A DNA stretch of 32,043 nucleotides, taken from assembly GCF_003725735.1 (NCBI RefSeq), contig NZ_RJTM01000078.1:1-32043 (forward strand), in the 5' to 3' direction. Origin of the DNA: Sinomicrobium pectinilyticum (GTDB taxonomy: Bacteria; Bacteroidota; Bacteroidia; Flavobacteriales; Flavobacteriaceae). The position numbers and the translations under genes are program-made. Shown here in pieces: positions 1-7,164 of this stretch; position 1 is the first letter of the stretch; every line of letters starts with the position of its first letter. The notes under the pieces were generated by a model. That model did not search any database. It saw only the letters and a list, made by a program, of their open reading frames with translations, and was not told where the DNA came from.

Positions 1-2
1 CA

Positions 3-89
3 CCTCAAAAAACACAAATACAAACACCTGAAAATCTAACTACTTTAAGAGACTATTTAAAGCAGGGACGAGTATTCGGCAGCATATAA
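3..89 (+). CDS. possible 3' end of a gene cut by the window edge, unknown
   Basis: An open frame enters from the left edge and ends at TAA (87-89) after 28 codons, closing with residues LKQGRVFGSI. The composition (Leu, Arg, Lys, Gly) looks like a plausible protein end, while the other two forward frames close sooner. I do not recognise the family. It could be chance. The only support is the open frame itself. Confidence 0.25.
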   Translation, partial: PQKTQIQTPENLTTLRDYLKQGRVFGSI

Positions 90-121
90 TATTTATGAAC
101 TCCTATAAAAATTGAACTTTT

Positions 122-171
122 ACCCGGGATAAGAGGTTCGAATCCTGATCAGATTCAATACTGCCCTGGGT
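122..171 (+). other. stem-loop upstream of the AraC gene
   Basis: ACCCGGG (122-128) can pair with CCC-T-GGGT (164-171, one bulged T), and inside it GAATC (140-144) pairs with GATTC (152-156) around a TGATCA-containing loop. No T-tract follows, so it is not a classic terminator. It may be a leader structure or the end signal of the gene to the left. The GGTTCGAATCC inside it resembles a tRNA T-arm but does not extend to a tRNA. Confidence 0.3.
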
Positions 172-220
172 TAGTATAAATTACATTTGGCCTATTTGAC
201 AAAATACCATTCATTTTTAG

Positions 221-232
221 AAAAGTCCTATT
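221..232 (+). promoter_or_regulatory. candidate AraC-protein binding site (autoregulation)
   Basis: The 12-mer AAAAGTCCTATT lies 58 nt before the start of the AraC-family gene and recurs exactly at 1175-1186, in front of the operon that follows that gene. A motif shared between a regulator and its neighbour operon is the usual sign of an operator. That this regulator binds it is inference. Confidence 0.4.
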
Positions 233-290
233 TTTTATCACTATTTTTCATGTTATTTACCAAGCCAGAACAATTGGGTTTTTATATAGA

Positions 291-1148
291 ATGGACGATA
301 TCCCTGTACGCTATATCACAGATAAAAAAACACGTTCGCACTTATGGGTACGTGAACTTGTCGACGTATTAAACGGAGGAGGCCTGAATAGTGATTTACA
401 CCGACACGATTTTTATTTTCTTCTTTTTTTAAAGCACGGAGCAGGTTCTCACCGTATCGATTTTAACGAATATAAAGTATCCGACAGGTCTCTTTTTATA
501 CTGAGACCGGGACAAATACATCAGTTACATTTAAACCCCGGTTCGGAAGGGTTTTTGATTCAATTTGGCAATAATTTCTATAAGCCCACCGATTCATACA
601 CTCAAAAAGCATTACGCTTTTGCGGGAAAAAGAACTTTTTTAAACTGAGCCCGGACCACTACAAATCAGTATTGAGCTATTGTGCAAATATTCATCAAGA
701 GTCTAAACATAAAGATGAAGGACGGATACAAAGTACTTTGGCATATCTGGATCTGCTTTTTATTTTTTTATACCGCAACTTCAATGAGAAGAAGGCCGCC
801 AACCCGAATACTACATATTACCAGGAACAGCTCGATATGTTGCTTGATGTTGTGGAAACTCATCTGAAAGAGATGAAACAGGTAAACGATTATGCCTCCT
901 ATTTGAACCAAACTCCGTATCAACTCAATAAGATTACCAAAACAACTTTAGGGAAAACATTTTCGGAAGTAATCGCTGATTCCGTTTTACTTGAAGCCAA
1001 ACGATACATTCTTGGCACTTCAAATCAAATAAAAGAAATAGCCTACCACTTGGGGTATGATGATGTGTCCTATTTTATCCGTTTCTTCAAGACCAACACC
1101 GGAAAAACACCGGAAGAATACAGACGCTCTAAATTATCTACGCGCTAA
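291..1148 (+). CDS. AraC-family transcriptional regulator
   Basis: This is a 285-residue protein of normal family length. The N-terminal half is a cupin-like ligand/dimerisation domain with an HRHDFYFLLF strand near residue 38 and a later RPGQIHQLHL strand, typical of AraC_binding domains. The last ~100 residues carry the double helix-turn-helix, including the second HTH with IKEIAYHLGYDDVSYFIRFF followed by KTNTGKTPEEYRR, the classic AraC/XylS signature. It should bind direct repeats as a ligand-responsive activator or repressor. The downstream genes 1385-4404 run in the same direction and share an upstream 12-mer with it, so they are the likely target. The ligand cannot be told. The ATG at 291 was chosen because it precedes the complete cupin domain. 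Confidence 0.9.
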   Translation: MDDIPVRYITDKKTRSHLWVRELVDVLNGGGLNSDLHRHDFYFLLFLKHGAGSHRIDFNEYKVSDRSLFILRPGQIHQLHLNPGSEGFLIQFGNNFYKPTDSYTQKALRFCGKKNFFKLSPDHYKSVLSYCANIHQESKHKDEGRIQSTLAYLDLLFIFLYRNFNEKKAANPNTTYYQEQLDMLLDVVETHLKEMKQVNDYASYLNQTPYQLNKITKTTLGKTFSEVIADSVLLEAKRYILGTSNQIKEIAYHLGYDDVSYFIRFFKTNTGKTPEEYRRSKLSTR

Positions 1149-1174
1149 CTCCTCCATACTTTTAACTTTTTTAC

Positions 1175-1240
1175 AAAAGTCCTATTCCATTTCAATTTCG
1201 TCCTACTATTGAGACCAGCCAAGATCCTACTTTTGTATCG
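1175..1240 (+). promoter_or_regulatory. operon promoter with three TCCTA-type boxes
   Basis: TACTTTTG (1228-1235) is a perfect Bacteroidetes -7 element (TAnnTTTG), which places transcription start near 1241. Upstream lie AAAAGTCCTATT (1175-1186), CGTCCTACTATT (from 1199) and GATCCTACTTTT (from 1223), three related boxes spaced about 20-23 nt, i.e. roughly two helical turns, as expected for AraC-type proteins. The last box overlaps the -7 element. Confidence 0.5.
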
Positions 1241-1278
1241 TAAGATTTTTGTTATTAACTCTTTAATTCCTCTTACCT

Positions 1279-1380
1279 ATGAAATGCCCAAGCGAAATTG
1301 TTATACCGCCCCATATAATTACTTCGGGCATTCCTCCCGATAAGTATCGGGACGACCTATTAAAAACAAATAAAAAATAA
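1279..1380 (+). CDS. possible 33-aa leader peptide ORF
   Basis: ATG at 1279 opens a 33-codon frame (starting MKCPSEIVIPP) that ends at TAA 1380, five bases before the start of the next gene. It lies inside the predicted 5' leader (transcription start near 1241). Part of it is built from the inverted repeat at 1335-1352, so it may be a chance frame through a structured leader. No homologue is recognised. Confidence 0.25.
   Translation: MKCPSEIVIPPHIITSGIPPDKYRDDLLKTNKK
1335..1352. repeat. short inverted repeat in operon leader
   Basis: TCCCGATA-AG-TATCGGGA is a perfect 8-bp inverted repeat with a 2-nt centre. Around it, AATGCCC (from 1283) can pair with GGGCATT (1327-1333), so the leader of the operon may be folded. 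It resembles the short GC-rich palindromes scattered in flavobacterial intergenic regions (from memory, not searched). Confidence 0.4.
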
Positions 1381-1384
1381 ACAG

Positions 1385-1615
1385 ATGAAAATGAAATTGA
1401 TTGCTTCGCTCAAAATATGGATTTTAATATATCCGTTGCTGACTCTTTTCCTCTATTTCTTTCAAGAAACATTGAGCGGAATCCCCATCTACCTGCGTAC
1501 GTTACTTATAACCCTGATCCTTGTTCCATTTTTGGTCTTTATTGGTCTGCCATCCTTAAATAGGTTATTGGAACGAATCAGTCCTAAAGACAATAATAGC
1601 TCTATAGATGTGTAA
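1385..1615 (+). CDS. small two-helix membrane protein, unknown
   Basis: 76 residues with two hydrophobic segments (about 9-27 and 35-58) separated by a short loop, ending in a charged tail (RLLERISPKDNN). This predicts a small inner-membrane protein with two transmembrane helices. It is the first full gene of the AraC-linked operon and abuts the next gene, whose ATG lies one base after this stop. No function is recognised. Small membrane proteins of this shape often accompany DUF2938 or efflux-type proteins, but that is only context. Confidence 0.7.
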   Translation: MKMKLIASLKIWILIYPLLTLFLYFFQETLSGIPIYLRTLLITLILVPFLVFIGLPSLNRLLERISPKDNNSSIDV

Positions 1616-1616
1616 A

Positions 1617-2135
1617 ATGAGGGCTATATATAATCTTTTAACCAGAATTGTTGTCATAGGTATAGGTGGGACTTTATGCATCGACCTTTTTACAACTGTA
1701 CTGGGCTTTTTCAAAGTGACTACCAATGGCCTTAGGTTTGTTGGCAGGTATATCGCTTATGCTCTTGATGGTGTTTATTCGCACGATATGATTATTCAGA
1801 CCAAAAGTGTCACAGGTGAACTCTTGTACGGCTATGCTGTACATTATATCGCTGGTATCTCCTTTGCATTTTTACTGCTATTGCTTTATAAAAAAGAATG
1901 GTTCTATAAACCTAAGTTTTTACCGGCATTCGTAGTTGGTCTCATATCTTACTTGCCTGCTTTATTTTTCATTCAGCCCTTGTTTGGCTTTGGGGTTGCC
2001 TTTTCGGAACTGGATAGACAAATATCCCTTTTATTTAAGACCTCGATTATTCATATTATCTATGGTGTAGGGCTTTACTGTACGGCAAGGTTTGTCCTTT
2101 TTATTAAAGGCACAAAACACGTTAAGATATCATAG
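1617..2135 (+). CDS. DUF2938-like integral membrane protein
   Basis: 172 residues from the ATG at 1617. An ATG nine bases earlier overlaps the previous gene and is less likely. Four hydrophobic segments are visible (about 7-28, 75-93, 104-124, 140-162), so it is an inner-membrane protein. The layout with YGYAVHYIAGISFAFLLLL in the second segment and a late HIIYGVGLY segment fits the DUF2938 family as I remember it. No biochemical role is known to me for that family. It is three bases from the following flavoprotein gene and is surely co-transcribed. Confidence 0.7.
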   Translation: MRAIYNLLTRIVVIGIGGTLCIDLFTTVLGFFKVTTNGLRFVGRYIAYALDGVYSHDMIIQTKSVTGELLYGYAVHYIAGISFAFLLLLLYKKEWFYKPKFLPAFVVGLISYLPALFFIQPLFGFGVAFSELDRQISLLFKTSIIHIIYGVGLYCTARFVLFIKGTKHVKIS

Positions 2136-2138
2136 CAT

Positions 2139-3158
2139 ATGGGAAACAATAAAAAAGGTATAAAGCGTAGGGACTTTATTAAAAATAGTGGGTTGGCACT
2201 CGTTAGCGTAAACCTACCCTGGCAAACAGTAAACTTTATAAATCAGAATACAATGAACGATACAAAATTTGATGTGATAATAGTTGGCGGAAGTTACGCT
2301 GGCCTGGCAGCAGCTATGGCCTTGGGACGTGCCTTAAGAAAAGTATTGATTATAGATAGTGGCAAACCTTGTAACAGGCAGACGCCACATTCCCATAATT
2401 TTATAACTCAAGATGGCAAAACACCCAAAGCCATTAGTGAGTTGGCAGCCCAGCAGGTAATGGCATATCCTACCGTTCATTTTTTGGACGGGTTGGTCGT
2501 TGACGGAAAAAAGCTTGACAACAGCTTTGAAGTCCGGACTAAAAAGGGCGAGCGTTTTAAAACGGCGCGCTTGGTCTTTGCTACCGGCATCTATGACGTA
2601 ATGCCTGACATTAAGGGATTTTCGGAATGTTGGGGCATATCCGTATTGCATTGCCCGTATTGTCACGGTTATGAGGTACGCTCCAAGGTTACCGGGATCC
2701 TTGGAAATGGCGATTTTGGCTTTGAGTTTTCCCGGTTGATTTCCAACTGGACAGATGACTTAACTCTATACACCAATGGTGCCTCTACCTTATCTGAAGA
2801 AGAGACCCAACTTTTAAAAAGTAGGAACATCAATATTGTGGAGGCAAAAATTAATGCACTTGAACATAATGAAGGTTATATCAATAACATCTTGTTTGCC
2901 GATGGCTCAACAATGGCTGTCGATGCGCTCTATGCCCGTTTACCCTTTAAGCAACATTGCACCGTACCTGAAACTTTAGGTTGCACCTTGGACGATAATG
3001 GCTACATCGTCATAGACGGGATGCAAAAAACCTCTGTTGAAGGCATCTATGCTTGTGGTGACAACACCACAAAAATGCGAACTGTGGCCAATGCCGTAGC
3101 TATGGGCACCAAAGCAGGAATGATGCTCAACAAAGAATATGTATTACAGAACTTTTAA
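2139..3158 (+). CDS. NAD(P)/FAD-dependent oxidoreductase, thioredoxin-reductase-like
   Basis: 339 residues. The FAD-binding fold begins with VIIVGGSYAGLAAA (GGSYAG, residues 50-55). A CPYCHGYE motif carries a CxxC pair (C172, C175), the position of the redox disulfide in thioredoxin reductases. YACGDNTT near the C-terminus is the second FAD motif. This combination is typical of small thioredoxin-reductase-like flavoproteins of bacterial operons with AraC regulators. The first ~38 residues are an unusual extension starting with KRRDFIKNSG (R10, R11), which resembles a twin-arginine signal followed by a short hydrophobic stretch. An internal ATG at 2253 (residue 39) would give the usual cytosolic form. 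Which start is used cannot be decided here. Confidence 0.85.
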   Translation: MGNNKKGIKRRDFIKNSGLALVSVNLPWQTVNFINQNTMNDTKFDVIIVGGSYAGLAAAMALGRALRKVLIIDSGKPCNRQTPHSHNFITQDGKTPKAISELAAQQVMAYPTVHFLDGLVVDGKKLDNSFEVRTKKGERFKTARLVFATGIYDVMPDIKGFSECWGISVLHCPYCHGYEVRSKVTGILGNGDFGFEFSRLISNWTDDLTLYTNGASTLSEEETQLLKSRNINIVEAKINALEHNEGYINNILFADGSTMAVDALYARLPFKQHCTVPETLGCTLDDNGYIVIDGMQKTSVEGIYACGDNTTKMRTVANAVAMGTKAGMMLNKEYVLQNF

Positions 3159-3170
3159 AATAGAAATAGA

Positions 3171-3767
3171 ATGAAAATATTACTTGTAGGTGCTTCCGGA
3201 ACCATGGGCTCCCATTTGGTAAATGCTTGGAAAAATGAGCACGAACTGATAACCGTTGGAACAAAATCCGGTGATATCAAGGCTGATATCACATCAGTGG
3301 ACGATATTAAGAAAATGTATGAATCCGTTGGCAGTTTTGATGCGCTTGTGTCCACAGCTGGTCCATCTTATGTTGGTCCTTGGAAAACCCTGACCCCCGA
3401 GGTTTTTAAAAATGGCTTGAACGGGAAGTTGTTGGGACAAATTAATCTTGTATTGCTTGGTCAGGATTATATCAACCCAAACGGGTCTTTTACCTTAATC
3501 ACTGGTGGACTTACCTATGAACCACAACACTTCTTTGCCAATGCATCTGCCGCCAATGGTGGTGTAGAAGCCTTTGTAAGAGCTGCCGCCATTGAACTTA
3601 AGAAAGGTGTTCGAATCAATGCCGTGAGTCCGACCGTGATTGAGAACTCGCCTCAGTATTTCGACTACTTTCCGGGCGAGATTCCAACAACAATGCGTGC
3701 ATTGGAATTTGGTTTTAGGAAAAGCGTTTTTGGTGCAAAAACAGGAGAAATCATTAAACTTTATTAA
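3171..3767 (+). CDS. short-chain dehydrogenase-fold protein lacking the YxxxK pair
   Basis: 198 residues. GASGTMG (7-13) is the dinucleotide-binding glycine motif and DALVSTAGPS corresponds to the NAG strand of SDR proteins. Where the catalytic Tyr-xxx-Lys should sit, the sequence reads ANASAANGGVEAFVRAAA, so both catalytic residues are absent, while the following RINAVSPTVIENS strand is normal. The protein is also shorter than classical SDRs (~250). It may be a reductase with another mechanism or a binding protein. It starts 12 nt after the flavoprotein gene and its stop is one base before the methyltransferase ATG. Confidence 0.85.
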   Translation: MKILLVGASGTMGSHLVNAWKNEHELITVGTKSGDIKADITSVDDIKKMYESVGSFDALVSTAGPSYVGPWKTLTPEVFKNGLNGKLLGQINLVLLGQDYINPNGSFTLITGGLTYEPQHFFANASAANGGVEAFVRAAAIELKKGVRINAVSPTVIENSPQYFDYFPGEIPTTMRALEFGFRKSVFGAKTGEIIKLY

Positions 3768-3768
3768 A

Positions 3769-4404
3769 ATGAAATCACAACAAAACAACGAATACAAAGC
3801 ATTTTGGGATGAGAGATATGCTGAAGTTGCTTATTCCTATGGTAAAGCTCCCAATGAATTTTTCAAACAGTGGATACAGAGATTTGAACCCGGCTCAATT
3901 TTGCTGCCTGCCGATGGCGAGGGACGTAATGGCGTTTTTGCCGCAAAACTAGGGTGGGATGTCACTTCAAACGATTTTAGTAAGGCAGCAGAAGAGAAGG
4001 CCCTTCAACTTGCCGAACAGGAACAAGTGTCCATAAACTTTATGGTAAGCGATATTGAAGAACTGGACTTACCAGATGGCAAGTTTGACGCCATAGCCTT
4101 GATTTTTGCACATTTTTCGCCTGAAAAAATTTCTTCGATACACAAGAAGTTGGTTAAAGCCTTAAAGAAAGACGGTATTATCATTTTTGAGGCTTACAGT
4201 AAAAATCATTTGGAGTATCGGGCAAGAAACCCAAAAGTAGGCGGGCCTGGTAACTTGGATATGCTTTTTTCCAAAGCTGATATAGAGAGGGATTTTGGAG
4301 GTTTTGAAATCATTCTGCTGGAAGAGGCCGAGACTGAACTAAATGAAGGGAAATATCACAAGGGTGTTGGTAGCGTGCTACGTTTTGTGGGGAAGAAAAA
4401 ATAG
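3769..4404 (+). CDS. class I SAM-dependent methyltransferase (TehB-like)
   Basis: 211 residues from the ATG at 3769, right after the previous stop. The frame is open further upstream, but that would overlap the SDR gene by over 100 nt. Motif I is ILLPADGEGRNGVFAA (DGEGRNG at 49-55), followed by an acidic SNDFS turn and a VSDIEELDLPDGKFDAI strand (motifs II-IV). It ends in a beta-rich section (VGSVLRFVGKKK). Similar proteins methylate small molecules or metalloids such as tellurite, as in TehB. The true substrate is unknown. It is the last gene of the AraC-linked operon. Confidence 0.85.
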   Translation: MKSQQNNEYKAFWDERYAEVAYSYGKAPNEFFKQWIQRFEPGSILLPADGEGRNGVFAAKLGWDVTSNDFSKAAEEKALQLAEQEQVSINFMVSDIEELDLPDGKFDAIALIFAHFSPEKISSIHKKLVKALKKDGIIIFEAYSKNHLEYRARNPKVGGPGNLDMLFSKADIERDFGGFEIILLEEAETELNEGKYHKGVGSVLRFVGKKK

Positions 4405-4626
4405 TTTTCCTGAACCAGGTAGACACTTTGTATATGTTCTTTTTGTTTTTGTAGACGTTCGGTAACATAAAAAGTAAAGGGCAAGGTTATCGATACCAGC
4501 GAGATGTGGCTCTCCCTTAAGTGTTGCTATGGAGAGCGGCATCGCCTCGGTCATGAAGAATGCCCCGGTGCAGTGGTTGACGACCTGACCTGATAAGGGG
4601 GTGTTTCGTCCTTTGTAAAAAAAAGA

Positions 4627-4653
4627 AAGCCTGCTCTTGTGAGCGGGCTTTTA
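4627..4653 (+). terminator. rho-independent terminator
   Basis: AAGCCTGCTC (4627-4636) pairs with GAGCGGGCTT (4641-4650) around a TTGT loop, ten pairs with one G-U, preceded by an A-run and followed by TTAT. It would stop transcription arriving from the AraC-linked operon or the fragment before it. Confidence 0.75.
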
Positions 4654-5014
4654 TGTTTGGCAGCATTGGCTTTATCCAGGCTCGAATGTGAAACCTATTC
4701 CTTAATTCGGATTAGTAAAATAGCGATGAATACTATTCAGTATCATATTTTTTATGAATGTACCATCCTTTGGTGAATATAATAAAGTTTAAAAACATAC
4801 GAATACACAAACTATTGGTTTGTAAATGGAGAAATAAATAAACCGCTGCGTCAAAATGATTTGTAGCAAACATTTACTGAATTTATTACAAAACAGGACT
4901 GTTTAAATGATGTAAAGTATCGAGAGTAAAATAAAAATTACAAGATGAAATAGAGGGATATATTGACAAAGTCGGGCCATCATGTTGTGTGCTTCCAAAA
5001 TACACCAACATACA

Positions 5015-5100
5015 TTTACTAATTTTATCACGGTTATATTTACTAATTTTAGTACATTTGATTTTGCTAGAATTGGCACAATAGAAAAAACTAATTTTAG
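5015..5100 (+). promoter_or_regulatory. Fic gene promoter with three repeated operator-like boxes
   Basis: TTTACTAATTTTA occurs at 5015-5027 and again at 5039-5052 (24 nt apart), and ACTAATTTTAG returns at 5090-5100. TACATTTG (5053-5060) is a perfect Bacteroidetes -7 element directly after the second box, giving a start near 5066. The third box lies in the untranslated leader. This arrangement suits repression by a DNA-binding protein, possibly the N-terminal region of the Fic protein itself. The binder is inferred. Confidence 0.5.
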
Positions 5101-5136
5101 CCCGAAAACAAAGATTGAAAAAGTAAATTCGACAAC

Positions 5137-6699
5137 ATGGCAACCCCCAGAGAACGATTCGCAGAAGCCCTTACCTTTCTGAAAGGGTTACAGGACCAGG
5201 ATATAGTAGGAATTCATACCGATGATATCCCTAATGTAAAACACCGTCAATTGCTTGTCAAAAATGGTTTTTTACGGGAAGTCACCAAAGGATGGTATAT
5301 TGTTACAGCCCCTAATGAGAAAGATGGTGAGACCACAACGTGGTATAGTTCATATTGGGAATTTATAGCACGGTTTCTTAACCGAAAATATGGAGATGAT
5401 TGGTCGCTTTCGGCAGACCAGTCCTTGTTGCTCCATGCCGGGAACCGGTCGGTGCCGCAGCAATTGCTTATACGGTCGCCCAAGGGCAATAACAAGCCCA
5501 CCCCGTTACCCCATAACACTTCCCTGTTCAATTTGAAGACCGATATCCCTCCTTCGGAACAGACCGTCATAGAAGAAGGCATCCGCATGTATAATTTACA
5601 GGCTTCCCTCATTTATGCAGGGGGATCGGTGTATACAAGCAATGCCATTGATGCGCGTACCGCGCTGTCGTTGATACGGGATGCTTCGGAATTATTGCCT
5701 ATACTATTGGAAAATGGGCATACCACATTGGCCGGCCGATTGGCCGGGGCTTTTCGTAACATTCAACGTGACAGAATAGCCGACCAGATTATGGAAACTT
5801 TCAAACAAGCCGATTATGACATTCGGGAGGAAGACCCCTTTGAAACCAGGTTGGAATTAAAATGGTCGGCAAGGGGACGTTCTCCCTATACCAACCGTAT
5901 ACGCTTGATATGGCTACAGATGCGTGGGGCTGTAATGGCCAATTTCCCCCAAGCCCCCGGTATACGGACCGACCACGAATCCTATTTGAAGGAGGTGGAC
6001 GATATATACATAACGGATGCCTACCATTCGCTGTCCATTGAGCGCTATCGGGTGACCCCTGAGTTGATTCAAAAAGTGAGTTCTGGCGAATGGGACACCG
6101 AGGAAAATGAAGGGGATAGGAAACAGCGGGATGCTATGGCAGCCCGGGGGTATTATCAGGCTTTCCAATCTGTAAAGCAGAGCATCAAAGCCATATTGGA
6201 AGGTGCAAATGCAGGAACACAGGTCGATAAAGACCATGCCGCATGGTACAGGCAGTTGTTCGACCCAAGTGTGGTGGCAGGCTTGTTGAAGGCTTCCGAC
6301 CTTTCCGGTTATCGCAATAACCAAGTGTACATCGGTAATTCCAAGCATGTTCCCCTAAATGTGGATGCCATGCGCGATGCCATGCCCATCCTATTTGAAT
6401 TGCTGGAGGAAGAGCCCGAGGCTTCGGTACGTGCCGTGCTGGGCCATTTTGTCTTTGTTTTTATCCACCCGTATATGGATGGTAACGGGCGTATGGGCAG
6501 ATTCCTGATGAACACCATGCTGGCCTCCGGTGGCTATCCGTGGACCGTAATTCCCGTAGAAAAGCGGGATGAATATATGCAGGCATTGGAAGAGGCCAGT
6601 GTAAGGCAGGATATCGGGCCGTTTGCAAAATTCCTTGGAGATTTGGTAGTCGAAAGAATGAAAGGTAAAAACGCAGCGGAACTGCCGAACAAAAAATAG
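5137..6699 (+). CDS. Fic family protein with N-terminal winged-helix-like domain
   Basis: 520 residues. HPYMDGNGRMGR (starting H444) matches the Fic active-site motif HPFx(D/E)GNGRxxR, with catalytic His and both Arg present, so it should transfer AMP (or another nucleotide group) to a protein hydroxyl. SLSIE in an ITDAYHSLSIERYRVT context, about 130 residues earlier, resembles the self-inhibitory helix motif (S/T)xxxE(G/N) with Arg replacing the last residue. Residues ~1-60 (FLKGLQDQDIVGIHTDDI, then LLVKNGFLREVTKGWYIV) look like the winged-helix start of AbiEi-type antitoxin/regulator proteins. No separate antitoxin gene adjoins it, so inhibitor and toxin may be in one chain. The start at 5137 is 37 nt after the last operator box. 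Confidence 0.9.
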   Translation: MATPRERFAEALTFLKGLQDQDIVGIHTDDIPNVKHRQLLVKNGFLREVTKGWYIVTAPNEKDGETTTWYSSYWEFIARFLNRKYGDDWSLSADQSLLLHAGNRSVPQQLLIRSPKGNNKPTPLPHNTSLFNLKTDIPPSEQTVIEEGIRMYNLQASLIYAGGSVYTSNAIDARTALSLIRDASELLPILLENGHTTLAGRLAGAFRNIQRDRIADQIMETFKQADYDIREEDPFETRLELKWSARGRSPYTNRIRLIWLQMRGAVMANFPQAPGIRTDHESYLKEVDDIYITDAYHSLSIERYRVTPELIQKVSSGEWDTEENEGDRKQRDAMAARGYYQAFQSVKQSIKAILEGANAGTQVDKDHAAWYRQLFDPSVVAGLLKASDLSGYRNNQVYIGNSKHVPLNVDAMRDAMPILFELLEEEPEASVRAVLGHFVFVFIHPYMDGNGRMGRFLMNTMLASGGYPWTVIPVEKRDEYMQALEEASVRQDIGPFAKFLGDLVVERMKGKNAAELPNKK

Positions 6700-6766
6700 C
6701 CACATGGTGTGGTGCATATGACCGAAATACAGAAGGAATTCCTTTAAGGATGACTATTTTGTAGTG

Positions 6767-6859
6767 ATGTATAATGTAATATTTTTTGCCATTTCAATCC
6801 TTCTTTTAATCATATTTATCGGAATTCAGGTATTCCAAAGTATTAAATCCAAAGGATAA
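6767..6859 (+). CDS. possible 30-aa single-helix membrane peptide
   Basis: The frame encodes MYNVIFFAISILLLIIFIG followed by IQVFQSIKSKG: one uninterrupted hydrophobic helix with a basic tail, a shape typical of real bacterial small membrane proteins and less likely by chance. AAGGAATT and AAGGATG lie about 15-35 nt before the start. It resembles KdpF in size only, and no kdpA follows. It could be co-transcribed with the Fic gene. Confidence 0.4.
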   Translation: MYNVIFFAISILLLIIFIGIQVFQSIKSKG

Positions 6860-6897
6860 TATGTTATCTATCTTTTAATATGTTTAACCAAAATTCC

Positions 6898-6918
6898 CCT
6901 CTCTGGAGGTTTTTTTTA
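6898..6918 (+). terminator. weak terminator-like hairpin
   Basis: CCTC-TCTG-GAGG followed by eight T residues. The stem is only 4 bp, so this is a weak call. Its position after the Fic gene and the small ORF fits an operon end. Confidence 0.35.
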
Positions 6919-7164
6919 TTCTTTTTTACGTCTTCCAAGTCATCTTACTACCCTGGGAAGCCGTGCCACATTATTGAATTGTTTTGAGTTTTTTAGTGTG
7001 TAAATACTACGAAAGTGATTGATTATTTTTGCACTGTCGTATTTTAATCTTTTTGATTTCAAAAATCTGTTTGCAAGGGAAAAATACGCTTAAAAAAGGG
7101 CAAAACAAACAGAAAATTTGCGTATTGCCCCTATATTTTACGTGTATCGTACAACGAAGAATAG

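Larger units (their letters stand above)
4405..5136. other. 732-nt intergenic stretch
   Basis: Just after the methyltransferase, 4476-4590 has GC-richer sequence with two overlapping coding-like scraps (VIDTSEMWLSLK in one frame, then VAMESGIASVMKNAPVQW in another, ending TGA near 4588), read as a decayed gene fragment of unknown origin. A terminator follows at 4627-4653. The rest is AT-rich and holds the operator/promoter region of the Fic gene (5015-5100). No intact gene is seen. Confidence 0.5.
6700..7164. other. 465-nt intergenic stretch
   Basis: It holds a possible 30-aa membrane peptide gene (6767-6859) and a weak hairpin with an eight-T run (6898-6918). The remainder is AT-rich, and it ends at the stop of the convergent XRE gene. 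Nothing else is recognised. Confidence 0.5.

Noticed and set aside
131-156. tRNA-like T-arm (GGTTCGAATCC)
   Set aside because: Only three T-stem pairs form, and no acceptor, D or anticodon arms can be built around it.
4982-5182. 66-aa forward ORF before the Fic gene
   Set aside because: It runs through the promoter and operator boxes and overlaps the Fic start in another frame, and the composition follows AT-rich noncoding DNA.
5914-6348. 144-aa minus-strand ORF
   Set aside because: Antisense shadow of the Fic gene with no recognisable domain.
6767-6859. KdpF identity for the 30-aa peptide
   Set aside because: Size and single helix fit, but no kdpA or other potassium transporter gene follows.
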